Positions 1 through 11,649 are shown, numbered from the stretch's first letter. The stretch is DNA of 64,000 bases from Cylindrobasidium torrendii FP15055 ss-10 (GCA_000934385.1 KN880451.1:140332-204331), one strand, 5' to 3'. Program-made: numbers and translations. The notes: a model not told the origin generated them from the sequence alone.

Positions 1-953
1 GAATTTTCCACCGTTGAAGACAAGGTCACCCATGTATCCACCGGAGCCGTTCTCCATGTAGATACCCTGGTGCTGAGAGTTTGCGCCCTGGGACATCTCG
101 ACGACGACGTTCATGAGTGAGGTGGCTTGGGAGACCTGCCAGTGAAGGCCGGTCGCCGCACCAGCGACCCTGGTCAAATCGATTTTGAAGTTGCGGACCG
201 AACGGAAGCTAGACAGATGGTTGAGATGACTTTTAGTACAGAATGACCAAAGAGGGAGGCGTACAAGCTGTTCGTGTTGACATACCACTGAGCACCGCTA
301 CCGCCATCAATGTAGGGATCAGTGTCTGTAGAGGAAATCGACTTAGGAAAGTACAAGTAACTATTTACACCAGACGTACCAATGACAGCTATGCCAGCGA
401 AGCTTGGAGAAGCAGCGAGGGTGGGAAGATTTTTAGCATCACCGATGAGTTGGGTGGTGTAGTAAGCGATGATGGGGGACGAGACGACGTAGGTACTGTT
501 GAGAATAATCAGAAAGAAACGGAGAGCGGGAGGTCGGAAGCCACGTACCCAGACGGGAAGTAGACGACAGCGGGGGTGATAGTGGTGGAGTTACAGGCCG
601 TTCCTAGACCTATGGATCCCCCACAACGGCTACCGTCCTGAACAGCAGCACTGGGCGTGGGTCAGTACACATGACTGACAGAATCGGGGAGAAATGGTGT
701 ACTTGATAGCTGCAGTATCGTCGGTAGTGCCATCACCGACAGCGCCATAATCCTTGACGTTGCGGAAAACTTTGTAACCAGCAGGGTCGGGGTTGAAGGC
801 GGCAGTGTTGCGATGGTCCATCGACTGAAGCCAGTATGGATCCCCAGCAGCAGCTGTACCCGCGCCCAGAGGCGAGCTACAGGTAGAACCAAGTGCAGAA
901 ACGAAAGTGAAGGCGTAGCTAGACGCCGCGGCCCAGAAGAGGGCGGGCAACAT
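1..953 (-). CDS. Secreted GH55 exo-beta-1,3-glucanase, N-terminal part (runs off the left edge)
   Basis: The start at 953 gives a hydrophobic signal peptide (MLPALFWAAASSYAFTFVSA). Next come 'DPYWLQSM', 'FRNVKDYGAVGDGTTDDTAAI' (the opening strand motif of pectate-lyase-like beta-helix enzymes), 'TDPYIDGGSGAQWYVNTNS', 'GLHWQVSQATSLMNVVVEM' and 'GIYMENGSGGYMGDLVFNGG'. This set and order is typical of family GH55 glucanases, which release glucose from the ends of beta-1,3-glucan. The product is probably secreted and acts on the fungus's own wall or on foreign glucan. The reading frame is interrupted by short introns, for example around 360-410 and 640-710. Only roughly the first 250 residues are present, so the catalytic region is outside the window. 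The family call is strong; the exact substrate is inferred. Confidence 0.88.
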
Positions 954-1030
954 TTTGAAAAAAGAAAGTGTAAGGGTGGGAAATGGAAGTCGAAGAGAAA
1001 GATATGGGCGACGTCTCACGAAACCGAGCC

Positions 1031-1038
1031 TTTATATA
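1031..1038 (-). promoter_or_regulatory. TATA box of the GH55 gene
   Basis: TATATAAA on the minus strand, about 78 bases upstream of the GH55 ATG. The sequence and spacing suit a fungal core promoter with a short leader. Confidence 0.6.
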
Positions 1039-1973
1039 GCGGCCTTCGAATTAGAAGCATATGGGCGTGTTTTGACTTGTGCATCGCGAGACCAGGTCTT
1101 TTGCGGCCAGAGGTGCCAGCCTGTGCCAGCCATGCTGGCCTCTACAAGGAACTGAACGGTATGCACGCAGCACGCGTCGCAAATTAGGCATCCATCACTG
1201 ACATTGGATCGAGTTTCAGGGAGATTTAGACGTGTATGTTACCATACTAGGCACCCTTGACACTTATTACTCACTTGGTTTACCGTTGTAGTTTATTCTC
1301 TCCTCTATTTATCTGTTGGTCAAGCTTTGTGCGTCGGATTGAATGATACACTTGTCGATTTTGTACAGTCACAAATATCTAGCGTTCAACGCTCAACGGC
1401 GGTATGCTGAAAGTAACATCTCGATATCGGTATCAGACTCAAATTGGCCGAGACTCGTGCAACCACCAGGTACAGGTCAGGCCTTGCGAGCTTGACCAGG
1501 CGTGATCCCATGAATTATCCATACTATGAGCCCGTATCATGCTCAACTCGAGGCGCGCTCTTCCTGGAGACGATACGACCTGGAGCCAACAAATTACATG
1601 GTATTCGAGGGCCAGCAAAGCCACTACTTCAATGCCCATCTTCCTGTACGTGGTGGTATAGATCCGATCATTCTCCGCGTTCGTGAAAGTCTGGCGAGCC
1701 TTGGCAGCAATCCAATTATCCAAGCACCAAGTGCCCAGAGTTACATCTAGTGGTATGAGGTAGTATGTGGCGGTTTAGATATATCGGGGAATTTACAAAT
1801 CCTCCATTGTATTATGTACATAACCGCGCACGAACCACATATCACGAAAAAACTCAAAATCCAGGCATCCGCGTCATGCGCAATACGACGGATTACATGA
1901 TATTAACGCGAATAGAACGTAGTAGTCATCGACTCAGTGTCCAAGCTAGTATAGACAAGTCCGGTCCAAACAC

Positions 1974-4024
1974 TCAAGCGACCTTACACATCCCATCTTT
2001 GTCCCACCTCTCGCTACCGACACCCGTTTGGACAATGAACAAGTCATTCTCATCGTACTTGCTCTTCACCTGTGAAAGTTTCTCGTAGTCTCCATAGAAT
2101 GTCGTCGCAAAATCCGCTTCGTACGCATCGGCCTCGTTCATGTAAGCCCCCGCGTCAGTGCCAACGACCTTCTCAATGATAGGCAGGAATTCTGTCTGGA
2201 ATCTGGAACTCAGAGCGACGGCGCCGGACGGAGAGACCACATCATCCGTCCAGTAGTCGGCCGTGATGAGCTACGCAGACACAAGGATGAATAACGCGTA
2301 CAATAGGCCACAGTGATGAACATACATGCGTTTTCGCCGTCCTCCACTTGGGGTGGACCGCCGAGTCGATGCCTGCGTTTTCTGAGACTTTCCCTCCGGC
2401 AATGATATGACCAAGAACACTGCATTGAGATCAGCTCGGGCATTCCTTGCTGGAAGATACATTCGAACGTACATCGCAAGTCCAGTGTCGAACAGCTCCT
2501 CGTACATCTTGCCGATAGCTTCTGGGGTTTCGTACACCTCTTCTGGCACAAGCCTCGAGCCCATGAGCATATTCTCTGCTCCGGTTGCGTCCTCCTTATA
2601 CACGATGTCGTTAACAACCGTTTCCTGGAATGTGTCCTCAGACACTGTCCAGGTTCCCGACGCCAACGCGTCAGTCAAGAAAGGCTGCATAGTCTCCCTC
2701 GACTCGTTTGCCGTCAGCCTAGGAAGGTAAGTCCGAAGGAAAAGGCTTTGCGTCTGGTCCGAATCGTTTCGGAATGCCCAGTAGTACTGCCCAGCGCGCA
2801 CTTCGTCGAAGTCGTGTATGTGAGTAGCGTGGATTGTCATGAGGGAGGCAATGTCCGAGGAGTTGGTCGAGTTTGCGGTGAGAACGGTGTAGCGGTAAGT
2901 AGCGTTGAAGGTGTCGAAGGTACGGAATGTGGCTGAGACCATGACGCCCCAGGAGCCTCCACCACCACCTCGAAGAGCCCAGTATACTGACAGCCATGTC
3001 AACGCCATATTATAATGGCATGGAAAGGGAAACTTACAATCACTGTTCTCAGTCTCATTAGCAGTCAGGTATTGACCATCCGCGGTGACAATGGTGAACT
3101 CTGTGTCTTCATGAGTTCAGTCGACGGCAGGCGCGAGATTACTCACGAAGTGTGTTGTCCGCGGCGAGGCCAAGCAAGGGCGACAACGAAGAATGGCCAC
3201 CACCCTGGATATACCCGCCGGCAGCGGCGACAGTGGCAGTACCGCCGCCTACAAAGATCTTGCCCTTCTCCTTGAGCGCAGCATAAATCTGGTTGAGACG
3301 AACACCACTGCCAACGGTGACCGCGCCGCCTTGACCATTGAAGTCATCGTGGATAGTAATGTCCGTGAGACGATGCGTCGAAATAAGAAGAGAGTCCTTC
3401 GCTGTTGACCTTCCAAGATAATCGTGTCCAGAGCTCTTGATGGCCACGCGAAGGTTGTTCGTCCGAGCAAAGTTCACGCCCGCCTATTGGTGTTTAGATT
3501 GGAACGAGTAGCATTGGAATGCGAAAGTGAACAAACCTGGATATCCTCGACAGACTCAGCCAGAACAACATAATGGGGGACATTGCCTTGCTTGCAATTG
3601 CCAGTCGTGTTGCGAAGGCATACTTCAGGCGGGTTCGCGTCGTAGTCCTTTCAAAAAAGTTGACACTTATTTGAACGCACAAAATCATAGAAAGTCATAC
3701 CTGTTCCCAATTGGGCTAGGGTATTAGGTCAGTAGAAACTCGCTGGACACAGAGAGAGGATTATAATACCTGAAGCATAGAACCTGGCATGTTATCACTC
3801 CTCCAAGTCGAGCTCGTCCACTGCTCGTCTGTACATCCACCAATATTGAAACAATACTGAGCAGACGGCACAACCGCAAACAAATGCCCCGAGGTCGACT
3901 CGTTCAGCTGTTTCCAGGCGTCCTGGTCGACGTCGCCGGGTCGGACGCGACATCCCTGCGTAAGAACGCCGCGGGCAGTGATTAAGACTGGAAGAAAGGA
4001 TACGAACCAATGCATGGAGGGCAT
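1974..4024 (-). CDS. Secreted FAD-linked oxidoreductase (berberine bridge enzyme type, VAO/PCMH fold)
   Basis: The ATG at 4024 (a second at 4015) is followed by a signal peptide (MPSMHWFVSFLPVLITARG). The FAD-binding PCMH domain is visible as 'RVAIKSSGHDYLGRST', whose His is the usual covalent flavin attachment site, and 'GGYIQGGGHSSLSPLLGLAAD'. The substrate domain ends in the BBE motif 'YDENDLFIVQTGVGSERW' just before the stop. The gene has several short introns. Relatives oxidise alcohols, sugars or alkaloid-like substrates with O2 and make H2O2. The loop that carries the second flavin-linking Cys in bicovalent members reads 'GGGTATVAAAGG' here and has no Cys, so single-point flavin attachment is expected. 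The substrate cannot be told from the sequence. Confidence 0.88.
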
Positions 4025-4064
4025 TGACGAGAGAAAGATACATGTTGCACTGCGACTTGGAGTC

Positions 4065-4071
4065 TTATATA
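4065..4071 (-). promoter_or_regulatory. TATA box of the FAD oxidoreductase gene
   Basis: TATATAA on the minus strand about 40 bases upstream of the ATG at 4024, in the context GCTATATAAGACT. Confidence 0.55.
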
Positions 4072-4084
4072 GCATGCCACTCAC

Positions 4085-5078
4085 TGCAATACCGTCCGGA
4101 TAACCGGTGAAAAAGTTCCCATTTATGGGAATGTTGTTCCTTCGGCCTAGGATTTCCGCGCAGATGAACTCTAAGTATCCATCATTTCAGCACAGGGAAC
4201 AGCTGCGCCGGGCGACGCGTATTTGAGTGAGTAGATGCTAGTCATTTTATGGCGAGTCGGTTGGGCAGAAATCATGCCATTATCCAGAAAAGACGGTTGT
4301 AGCGTGAGACGAGTCGTGATAAACCGCCAGAAAATGAGTTTGCCATCGGTGGTAAGAGCAAGTCTTGTGGCACCACGTGGTCCAAACACTCAATATTCAA
4401 TATGAAATCCTGACGATCATCAAGCGCTTCTGGCAAAGGCTTCTGCTAGCTGCTTGTTTTCTAAGCAAGACTAGGCTGGGACCTAACCGTTCAAGGAGCT
4501 TACGAAGCTCAGGGACTCTCCAATGGCAGAATTTTCTGTAGGTAGTAAGACTCTTTATGTAGCTAGCCGACGCATTCGATGGTCCATCATTGTTATACGT
4601 ACGTATTATAGACCAGTAGAGCCCCCTAAGACGAGGAACAGTCCTACGCACGCGTATGTAAAAGTGCGTGCAGCAGCAATTTCGAGCCATATTATTTCCC
4701 ATAGCTACCCAAAATCTTGGTGTGATGTTGCGGAAAATTTTACGACGGAAAAATCCCTGACGGGTAAGCTATGAATCATATATAGAAAGCCTACAATGAC
4801 ATGGAGATGGTTCAGGCAGAATCCCGATTGTCTTTGCTTACGTAAAGGTCCGTGTTATGGTTTGTACTCAAGTTGAATGCTGAACGTAACGTTGAAATAT
4901 CACTAATGCTGCTACAGTCGCGGGGTAAGCCAGAGAATCAGGCGTTCGTAGGACTGACGCGGAGGGAAAAACTGCATACAGATACAATTTGCAGGAGGCA
5001 GTAAACCATAAAGCTAAAGCGAAACAACGGATGGAAGGCATGGATGCTACGTACGACATAACTATGGACTGGTCTCAA
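4085..5078. other. Intergenic stretch, nothing recognisable
   Basis: About 1 kb between the FAD oxidase promoter and the stop of the five-module gene. Frames open here are short, have no domain motif and do not join through good splice sites. It probably holds the upstream region of the FAD oxidase and the 3' UTR of the next gene. Confidence 0.5.
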
Positions 5079-8000
5079 TCAAGAAAGCTCGCTGCCAAGA
5101 CCGGGATACCGCAGGGAGATCCTCTTGGCAAGCCGCAATATGTCGTGTACGTCGTTCGACGTTTCCCTCTTATCGTCCCTCAACTGGGCCACCTCCGCGG
5201 CGGTAAGAGATGTATGCGCCTTGTAAACCTCGATTTCATCGCTCAGCACGCGAATTTTATCATCCTTCGCCCTGATGATGGATTCCTTCCGTTGCAACTC
5301 CTCCTCCTTCTCCCTGACCTGCTCAGAAGTACTTGCTCTGAGTTCCTTCAGCTCTGTCTCCCGCGCGTCGCGAGAGTCCCGAACGACTCGCAGTTCGCCT
5401 GTTATCGCCATGTGTTCGATCTTCAACCGCTCATATTCTTGCATCTCCATAGCGCGCGTATTCGCGAGTTCGCCGTAGGCATTCACACGCTCCTTGTATT
5501 TCTCTTCCAAAGACTTCATCTTCTTATCGTCGAGGTCTTTTTGCGCTCTGATCTCCGCCACCTGAGTGGTCAAGGAGGCGATTTCCGCCTCCTTGATTGC
5601 ATTCGCGTGCTCCAGATCCGTGGTCTGCTCGGTCAATTGAGACTTTAACCTAGCCACCTCCGCGCGTACCATATCCAGCTCGGAGTTTGCACATTCCCAG
5701 CGAATTTGAAAGGCATCGAGGCTTGACCGTGACTCCTCTATTTCGCATTCTGCTTGCCTCAACTGCGTCGCTGCTGCCTCCTGGAGGCGAGCCAATTCCC
5801 GTTGCAAAGTTGGCGGATGGTCACACACCAAGAAGGCGGCGTCGACAGTTATCGCGGTTGGGTCCGTTGGTGCCGGAAGGGTAGGGGAGTCCTCGACTGG
5901 TAAGCGCCGAGCGGGTGACGCATCATTTCGCGCGAGTTGAGGTGTCTCTGGCGCGCCGTTTGGTAGAGATGGTGTCTCAGGCAAAGTCTCTTCTGCATCC
6001 GTCCCCTCGTCCTGCTCATCGATGAGGCCAGCAGCAGCCATGTCCTCCTGGAGCCTCGGTAATTGACAAGGCGCTTTCTTTAACCAGCAGGCTCGACATT
6101 TACGAGATCTCGAATTCATGCCGACTCGTTCGCAGTCCCCTGAGGGGCATCCCGCGCACTGTGAAGGAGTCAGTCTTCCTTGTCTTCTTCAAAGACGTCC
6201 GGAGGCTGCATACATTATTAACAGCCTTGAGAGGGACTAGGTCCCATAATAGCAGATTGTCATGGCGGCCTCGAGCCTTGACATAGGTTCCCTCAAGCCG
6301 CCTGTTCCCTTCGCCGAGACTAACGAAGACTAACTGGGCGTGCAAACTGGGATGGCTTTTGCTGAACTCGTGTTGCTCTGCTGGGGGGAGTGCGCAGACC
6401 CTTTCCCGTAGTGCTAATAGCCACTCAACATCCAAAGAGTCCCACACAAAGTTTTTTCCCTTGGTGAAACTCTTCTGGCGGGTCCGTAAAAATGCCATGA
6501 CCTGTGGACATATGTAAATTTCTCGTTTGTTTGCAAGTAGGCCGCAGCTTACTTCAGTATTTGTGGTGACTGTTGAATCATCATCGGAAAGCTCAGTGAG
6601 AGGCTCAGAGGAGGGATTGTTGGTCTGTGTTACGCGTCAACATGGAACTGAGTGACATGCAGCGTACCATACCTGTTCCGCATCGGTGCGCCTCTTCTTG
6701 CGAATTGGGGAGCCCAAGTCATCCGCTTCATTAGTTCGCTTGTCCCTCGAAGATAATGCTCGTGTGTTTGTGACGTTGCCCCCGCGTCGAACTGGCCGGG
6801 AGCTGATCTGAGGCTCAGTCGATCCACGCAAATGCGACTGTCTGTCCACTGGTGTGCCCGTAGCCATTGGTGGTCTAGCGCGACTCTGGTAGAATCAGTC
6901 AGAATTGCCTACATAAAGCAAAGCGAAGCATACCTTGACGCCGTCGCGCGGGGTAAATATGCCGTCGCATTTCGCACCCTTGGGCGTCTTGAACATGCAT
7001 CGGCGGCATGATTCTGGAGGGGGATCAAAGACGGCTGGACCCGATAACGGCGGGCAGTAGCACACTGCTCCGTTCTCGTGACAATCCGAACACTATCGTT
7101 CAGTGTTAGCAAACTGTCGGGCTACCCGCTGGAATGTTTCTCTCACAGGTTCTCCGGCCACCGGTGTCAAATCCCAATCTTCCAAGCGCTGACCATTCAT
7201 GAAACCATCACTCGACCATTGCAAATGGCTGGGCAGAGCCACCACGGCGGGGTCATACTGTTGCTCGTCCCAGATATCGAGGGCAATGATTTGAGTATAG
7301 TACATGGGGCTGTTTGCCTTGAGGTCCTTAGTCCCTGCAGGCGAAAGTCTTCGAGCCTTTGCGCGAAGAGTGCGCAACCAAGGAATGTCTTCTCCCTCGC
7401 CATGCACCGTTATCATTTCGGCAATCTTGAAGAAGAGGTGTTATGAGAGTGGAATTTTTGAGTACATGAACGCACCTCTTCGAGTAGTACATCGTCCTTA
7501 TCCCTCAACTCTAGCTCTCCGTTAGTACTAGCCCCTTCGTGTGAAGAACCTTCGTTGTCGTCGGCAGCATAGGAATGCCTGAGCGTGAGCAGTGGTGTTG
7601 GCGGAGGTCTGGCATACACTTGTCCGCTATCCTGTTGCGTAGGTAGGGCAAGCACATCCGGACCCAAGGCATCGACACTCAGGCCTGAGCATTTCGTACT
7701 GTTGAGAACGCAGCTACGGCATCTCTTGCTGGCCGCTCCGCGAAAACCCATCCCTGACTTGGCTGCAAACTCGCATTCTTTCCCCCTCTTTTTGCAAGTT
7801 CGGCACTGCAAACGATGGTTAGCGCGCCTGAACGATGATAGGCGTCCCCATACCTCTTTACCGGTTGGAACCTTGGTTGCTTGTAAGTCCCATCGAAATA
7901 AAGTCGCGTCCAATAGCTTGCCCTGCGGGTTCAATGACCATCTTCCATTGCCATCAAGACCTTCCTGCGTTGCCGTGTCGTCCAAACATTGCTCATCGCT

Positions 8001-9981
8001 GAGCACGACAAATATCAAGGGGGACCATAGGTCGGGGTGGGCTAGCTGCAGAACGCGTTGATCATGATACGAGAGCGCCAATAGCCTGGGCAACAGAGAG
8101 CGTAGGAATGCAAGTGACCGATACTGTGATTTGTCTGTAGATGTGATGAGGGCCTCCATCTTTACGGAGGCATAAGCACATCGTAGTGGGCAAGCAAAGA
8201 CGAGGAATACATACATCGGCAATCTCGGGATTGAACCTTGCCTTTACTGGGCTGCCGCGCCCTTTCTTTGGAGTTGGTATGGGCACGTCAAACTCATTGG
8301 CGTTGGTGTACTCGCCCTCGGCACTGGGCAAAAAGACAACAGACTTCCTCGAACGCTTCGTAGGTGAGGCAGGCCGCTTGGATGGTTTGGTGGGAGAGGC
8401 GCCGTCGACGTACTGGTCCTCGTCCTCGTCCGGTACCAGTCGATGCTTACTTGACCCAGCGACCGTGTCCAATGATAAGGGTGTTTCCGAAACCTTGGGA
8501 ATCCCACATCCGTTGATATTCTTCAGTAGACACCTCCTGCATCTTGCTGCCGCAGAGTGTCGCCCGGGGCGCTGACATTGACCGGGGGCACAGTGTGAGC
8601 ACTAAATAAATTATTAGTAAATGACTTTCCAACAGCTTGTTTACTGTATACCATTGATTCTTCCGGGAGCGGTGCACCTTTGAGATCCCATGTCCACATC
8701 TTTGCCCTATTGATAACCCCGTCGACAAGGACGTATTTCTCGGTGGAAAATGGTTCGCAGTTGAGCAGTTTCCAAACGTCCAGTGCTACCAGCGTTGACC
8801 AAATATCGCGGTTCGCTTTGTCTGAACGTATCTCTTCCTGTTCCTCAGGACTTAATTTCAATATGGCATCGCGCAGCGCAGTCAGCCATGGGACGTCGGT
8901 CGAGTGTTTAGAGAATGAACCAAGTTGGGATGCAATCTATGGCTTATATAAGATGCAGCAACAGCCTTGTACATGGCACTCACACTTCTGGGGTCGGATG
9001 AAATATCTATGTCCGCGCGTTCAGCATGGTCGCGCTTGCGTTTCTTGATTGGTAAAGGCGCCTCTGGAGGTGCCATGACATGGTTCTTGCGCTTGCGCTG
9101 GGCCCCTTGCGTGATGAGCGTTGTATTCTTGCGAGTCGTGGGTGTTTGTGGTGTAATGCGAGATGGGCCAGGTGTGGGAGTGGCTTTAGGGAAATGTGGA
9201 AGTGGGGGAGGAAATTGCTCGCTCATGTCGGAGGTGACCGATGGTAGGCGAGCGTACAGAGGGAGCTGCTCATAAATAAGTACTCTGAAGCAGCGAGGAT
9301 AAGAGTAAACATACGGCTGAACCCTCTCGCAAGGGAGCAGCGGAGGTTTGACGCAGCTGCCGCCAGGGTCTATTGCACTCAACGTTATGGATCAGACAGG
9401 ATCTGCACCCCATATCAAGTTCGTTCTTCGCTGTGAGCTGACAACAACGACGATTGTCTCGACATTGGTCACACTAGAAACTTTAGCAGGCAGCAGGGCC
9501 AAGAGCATATACGCACCGGTTCAGTCAACTCCTTAGGTGCAACCAAGTCCCACTTGTGCATCTCCACCCTAACGCGGTGCTTCTCCCAATTTTCCACCTT
9601 ATCCTCTGGTAAGTCGTCCACCGGAATCGGACGTGTGCGGTTCTCGAGGCGAACATTGCGGGCGACTATCATACCCCAGACTTCATCTCCAGCCTCGGCG
9701 CGCGCCTCTCCATGTAGGCTGGGTGGCATCCGCTTCGCCTCCTTGTACAACCTCTCCACCCGTCTCTCCTGGCCCTTCTCATTGAGGTTTGCATCGCGAC
9801 ATGCATCCTCAAACTTAGAGCTATATTTCAGCAAGGGTGGCGCATACTTCAGAGAATAGCGCACCTTGCTTAATAACCTCTGAGCCTCTCTTTCCCGGCT
9901 GTTCTGTGTCCCCGAATTTGCTGCCTCCTGCTCAGCGAAAAACCGGTCCGCCATCGTGTCGGTCATATCATCTCCTCGCAT
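5079..9981 (-). CDS. Five-module 'WDL + Zn2Cys6-like' protein with C-terminal coiled coil (family not recognised)
   Basis: I assemble 13 exons with 12 introns, all phase 0, giving about 1,434 residues from the ATG at 9981. Exons: 9981-9517, 9473-9315, 9265-8984, 8936-8652, 8601-8215, 8159-7854, 7805-7476, 7425-7147, 7092-6934, 6885-6673, 6624-6553, 6501-6214, 6158-5079. Five modules follow one another. Each has a helical part ('DVPWLTALRDAILKLSPEEQ', 'DIPWLRTLRAKARRLSP', 'DVEWLLALRERVCALPPAEQ'), a 'WDL' motif in a [K/M/R/D/L]-rich strand, an intron, then a six-Cys cluster and a basic, Ser/Pro-rich linker (for example 'PIRKKRRTDAEQ', 'RKRKNHVMAPP'). The last about 220 residues form a Glu/Lys/Arg-rich coiled coil. 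The clusters and basic linkers suggest a nuclear, DNA- or chromatin-associated protein, but this is inference. It could instead be several tandem genes, though no stop or promoter separates the modules. Confidence 0.72.
6066..6158 (-). repeat. Module 5 six-Cys cluster
   Basis: Spacing C-x2-C-x4-C-x11-C-x2-C-x6-C ('CAGCPSGDC' ... 'KCRACWLKKAPC'). It starts directly after a phase-0 intron (6159-6213) that follows 'LLWDLVPLKAVNN'. The C-terminal coiled coil continues in the same exon. Confidence 0.7.
6967..7092 (-). repeat. Module 4 six-Cys cluster
   Basis: Spacing C-x2-C-x6-C-x17-C-x2-C-x9-C, with one extra Cys in the middle loop ('CSDCHENGAVCYC' ... 'SCRRCMFKTPKGAKC'). It starts directly after a phase-0 intron (7093-7146) that follows 'EDWDLTPVAGEP'. 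Confidence 0.7.
7689..7805 (-). repeat. Module 3 six-Cys cluster (closest to canonical Zn2Cys6)
   Basis: Spacing C-x2-C-x6-C-x17-C-x2-C-x6-C ('CRTCKKRGKEC' ... 'KRCRSCVLNSTKC'). Apart from the longer middle loop this is the spacing of fungal Zn(II)2Cys6 binuclear clusters. It follows 'FRWDLQATKVPTGKE' and a phase-0 intron (7806-7853). Confidence 0.75.
8506..8601 (-). repeat. Module 2 six-Cys cluster
   Basis: Spacing C-x2-C-x4-C-x11-C-x2-C-x7-C ('CSHCAPGQC' ... 'RCRRCLLKNINGC'). It begins directly after a phase-0 intron (8602-8651) that follows 'WTWDLKGAPLPEESM'. Confidence 0.7.
9375..9473 (-). repeat. Module 1 six-Cys cluster
   Basis: Spacing C-x2-C-x5-CC-x11-C-x2-C-x6-C ('CDQCRDNRRCC' ... 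'GCRSCLIHNVEC'). The exon starts exactly at the first Cys codon after a phase-0 intron (9474-9516). The preceding exon carries 'HKWDLVAPKELTEP'. Confidence 0.7.
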
Positions 9982-10421
9982 GATGGGTGCAGTTTTTGAA
10001 GGAAGCACTGTAAGCAATTGATCTTGTGGCAGAAAAATAAGATGGCGTGACTTTCAGGCGCGAGGGGCCAAAGGTAGATAGTGTTGTCGTCGTCGAGAAT
10101 AGAAAGCGCGTTTCGGCACTGCGCCATCAACCGTCGGCATCATTGCGATCTTCCCACGGCCAACCAGCCTAATTGACTGTCACGAAGAATTGAAAGTACG
10201 CCCATTCAAGCAACCCTAGGGCAACTATTCAATGTACTTATGCGTGTAGTCAAGGGCCAATAAACATTTGCCATTCTGTGTGCAGAGAAGGGTAGGCACA
10301 ATCCATACGATTAAAGGGTCATTGAAGAGAGAGATACAGTACAAGATCAAGCGACAACGCTGTCGAAGCTACATAAAATACAACAAAAAGTCCAATGCAA
10401 AAGTCCTTGTCTGTCCTGCAA

Positions 10422-11649
10422 TCATGAAGATACTTCGTTGAGGAGCTTTTTACCCTCAGCAACCTTGGCGTCGTTGTGGCTCAACTTCCCGGATATCACC
10501 TTCAGCTCTCCCTTCATCTTGTTGAATACACTGCTCCGGCGCTTGGTTGAACCAGAGCTGTCTTTCGACTTGGTGTCGACACTGGAACGCCGGGAGTGTG
10601 TCGAACCAGGTTCAACAAACCTTGAGGAATCACTGCTGTCAACAGTGTCGCTGTGCTTGAGAATTTCATCGGAGAGTGGAGGTGCAGGCGTATCATACTG
10701 TCATGTTCATTAGTTCGACATTGTGAATTGAGAAGGATAACTTACAACGTGAGATATCTTCGTGCCAGACGTCCTGCTAAAAGAGGGAGACTTTGTCGGC
10801 AAGCCAGTCGCCTCCGCAGGCGAGTCCTTGGCAATAGGGCTCGGTGGGGAAACAACATCCTTGGGGACTGGCGTCGGCGCTGCGTCGCTAGCAACGGCTG
10901 GGCTTTGGACGCTAGAATCGAGGGGGGCAGTCGGCAGTGGAGTTTCAGTCAATGGGACAAGAGGAGCCGCAGTTGGTTGAGGGGAGTCGACAGCGTTTAC
11001 AGACGTTGCAGGCGTAGATGTCGTGTCCGTAGTAGACAGGGCCGGCGTGAGTTGTGTGTGGCTGCCGGTGGTGGCGTGCGTACTGATGTCACCTATAGAG
11101 GTGGCGGTCGAAGGAAGGGCCGAGGCTGAGCTGACCGAAGGTGGTATGACCGAAGGCTGGGCGCTGGGTGCAGACTGGGCCTCTGCCGCAGCCTCCGCAG
11201 AACGCTCTTCTGGGAGTTTGGCAACACTGGTCTCACTGGCATGCCCGGGAAGGGAGCCAACGCCTACATCAGAGAGAATGTCGCCGGATGGCTCTTGACT
11301 GGGAAGAGAAGTAGGAGCAGATTGGGTAACACCCGCTGCGAGGAGTATAAGCGTTGTACTTTGTTAGTTAGAGCAAGGCGGACGTACGCAGGTAGGACAG
11401 CACGGCCTGGGGGATATACTGCTTAGCAGTATCCAGCAAAGTGGTCGCAACAGAGCCATCGGCGGGTGCTTCGCGCTTGAAGCCGCCAGGCATGAGAGGA
11501 GTGCTATCGGCAGTGAGGAGGGGTGGTGCCTTTGGTGTGTAGTCGATTGTCGAGTCCTTCAACGCCTCTTTGGCCTCGGACGCCCATCCACTAGCGTTGT
11601 TCTCTCCAAGAAGGGCCTTGTCGTCAATGGGAAGATGCGGGGTCGACAT
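10422..11649 (-). CDS. Low-complexity Ser/Pro/Ala/Thr-rich protein, function unknown
   Basis: The ATG at 11649 opens 'MSTPHLPIDDKALLGENNAS'. A phase-1 intron joins 'AVLSYL' to 'PGVTQSAPTSLPSQEPSGD'. The long central exon is almost entirely Ser, Thr, Pro and Ala with scattered acidic residues, so it is probably disordered. After another intron the C-terminus becomes basic and helical ('SVFNKMKGELKVISGKLSHN', then 'AKVAEGKKLLNEVSS' and stop). No catalytic motif, signal peptide or membrane segment is visible. The ordered C-terminal helix and the short N-terminal block look like the conserved parts; the middle is a linker. I do not recognise the family. That it is a real gene is supported by frame-consistent introns. 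Confidence 0.62.

Noticed and set aside
1974..4024. Biosynthetic cluster made of the FAD oxidase, P450 and SDRs
   Set aside because: These genes are 20-40 kb apart with housekeeping genes between them and no core synthase is present.
4989..5648. 219-codon plus-strand frame
   Set aside because: It is the antisense shadow of the Glu/Lys-rich coiled coil; such repeats open the opposite frame.
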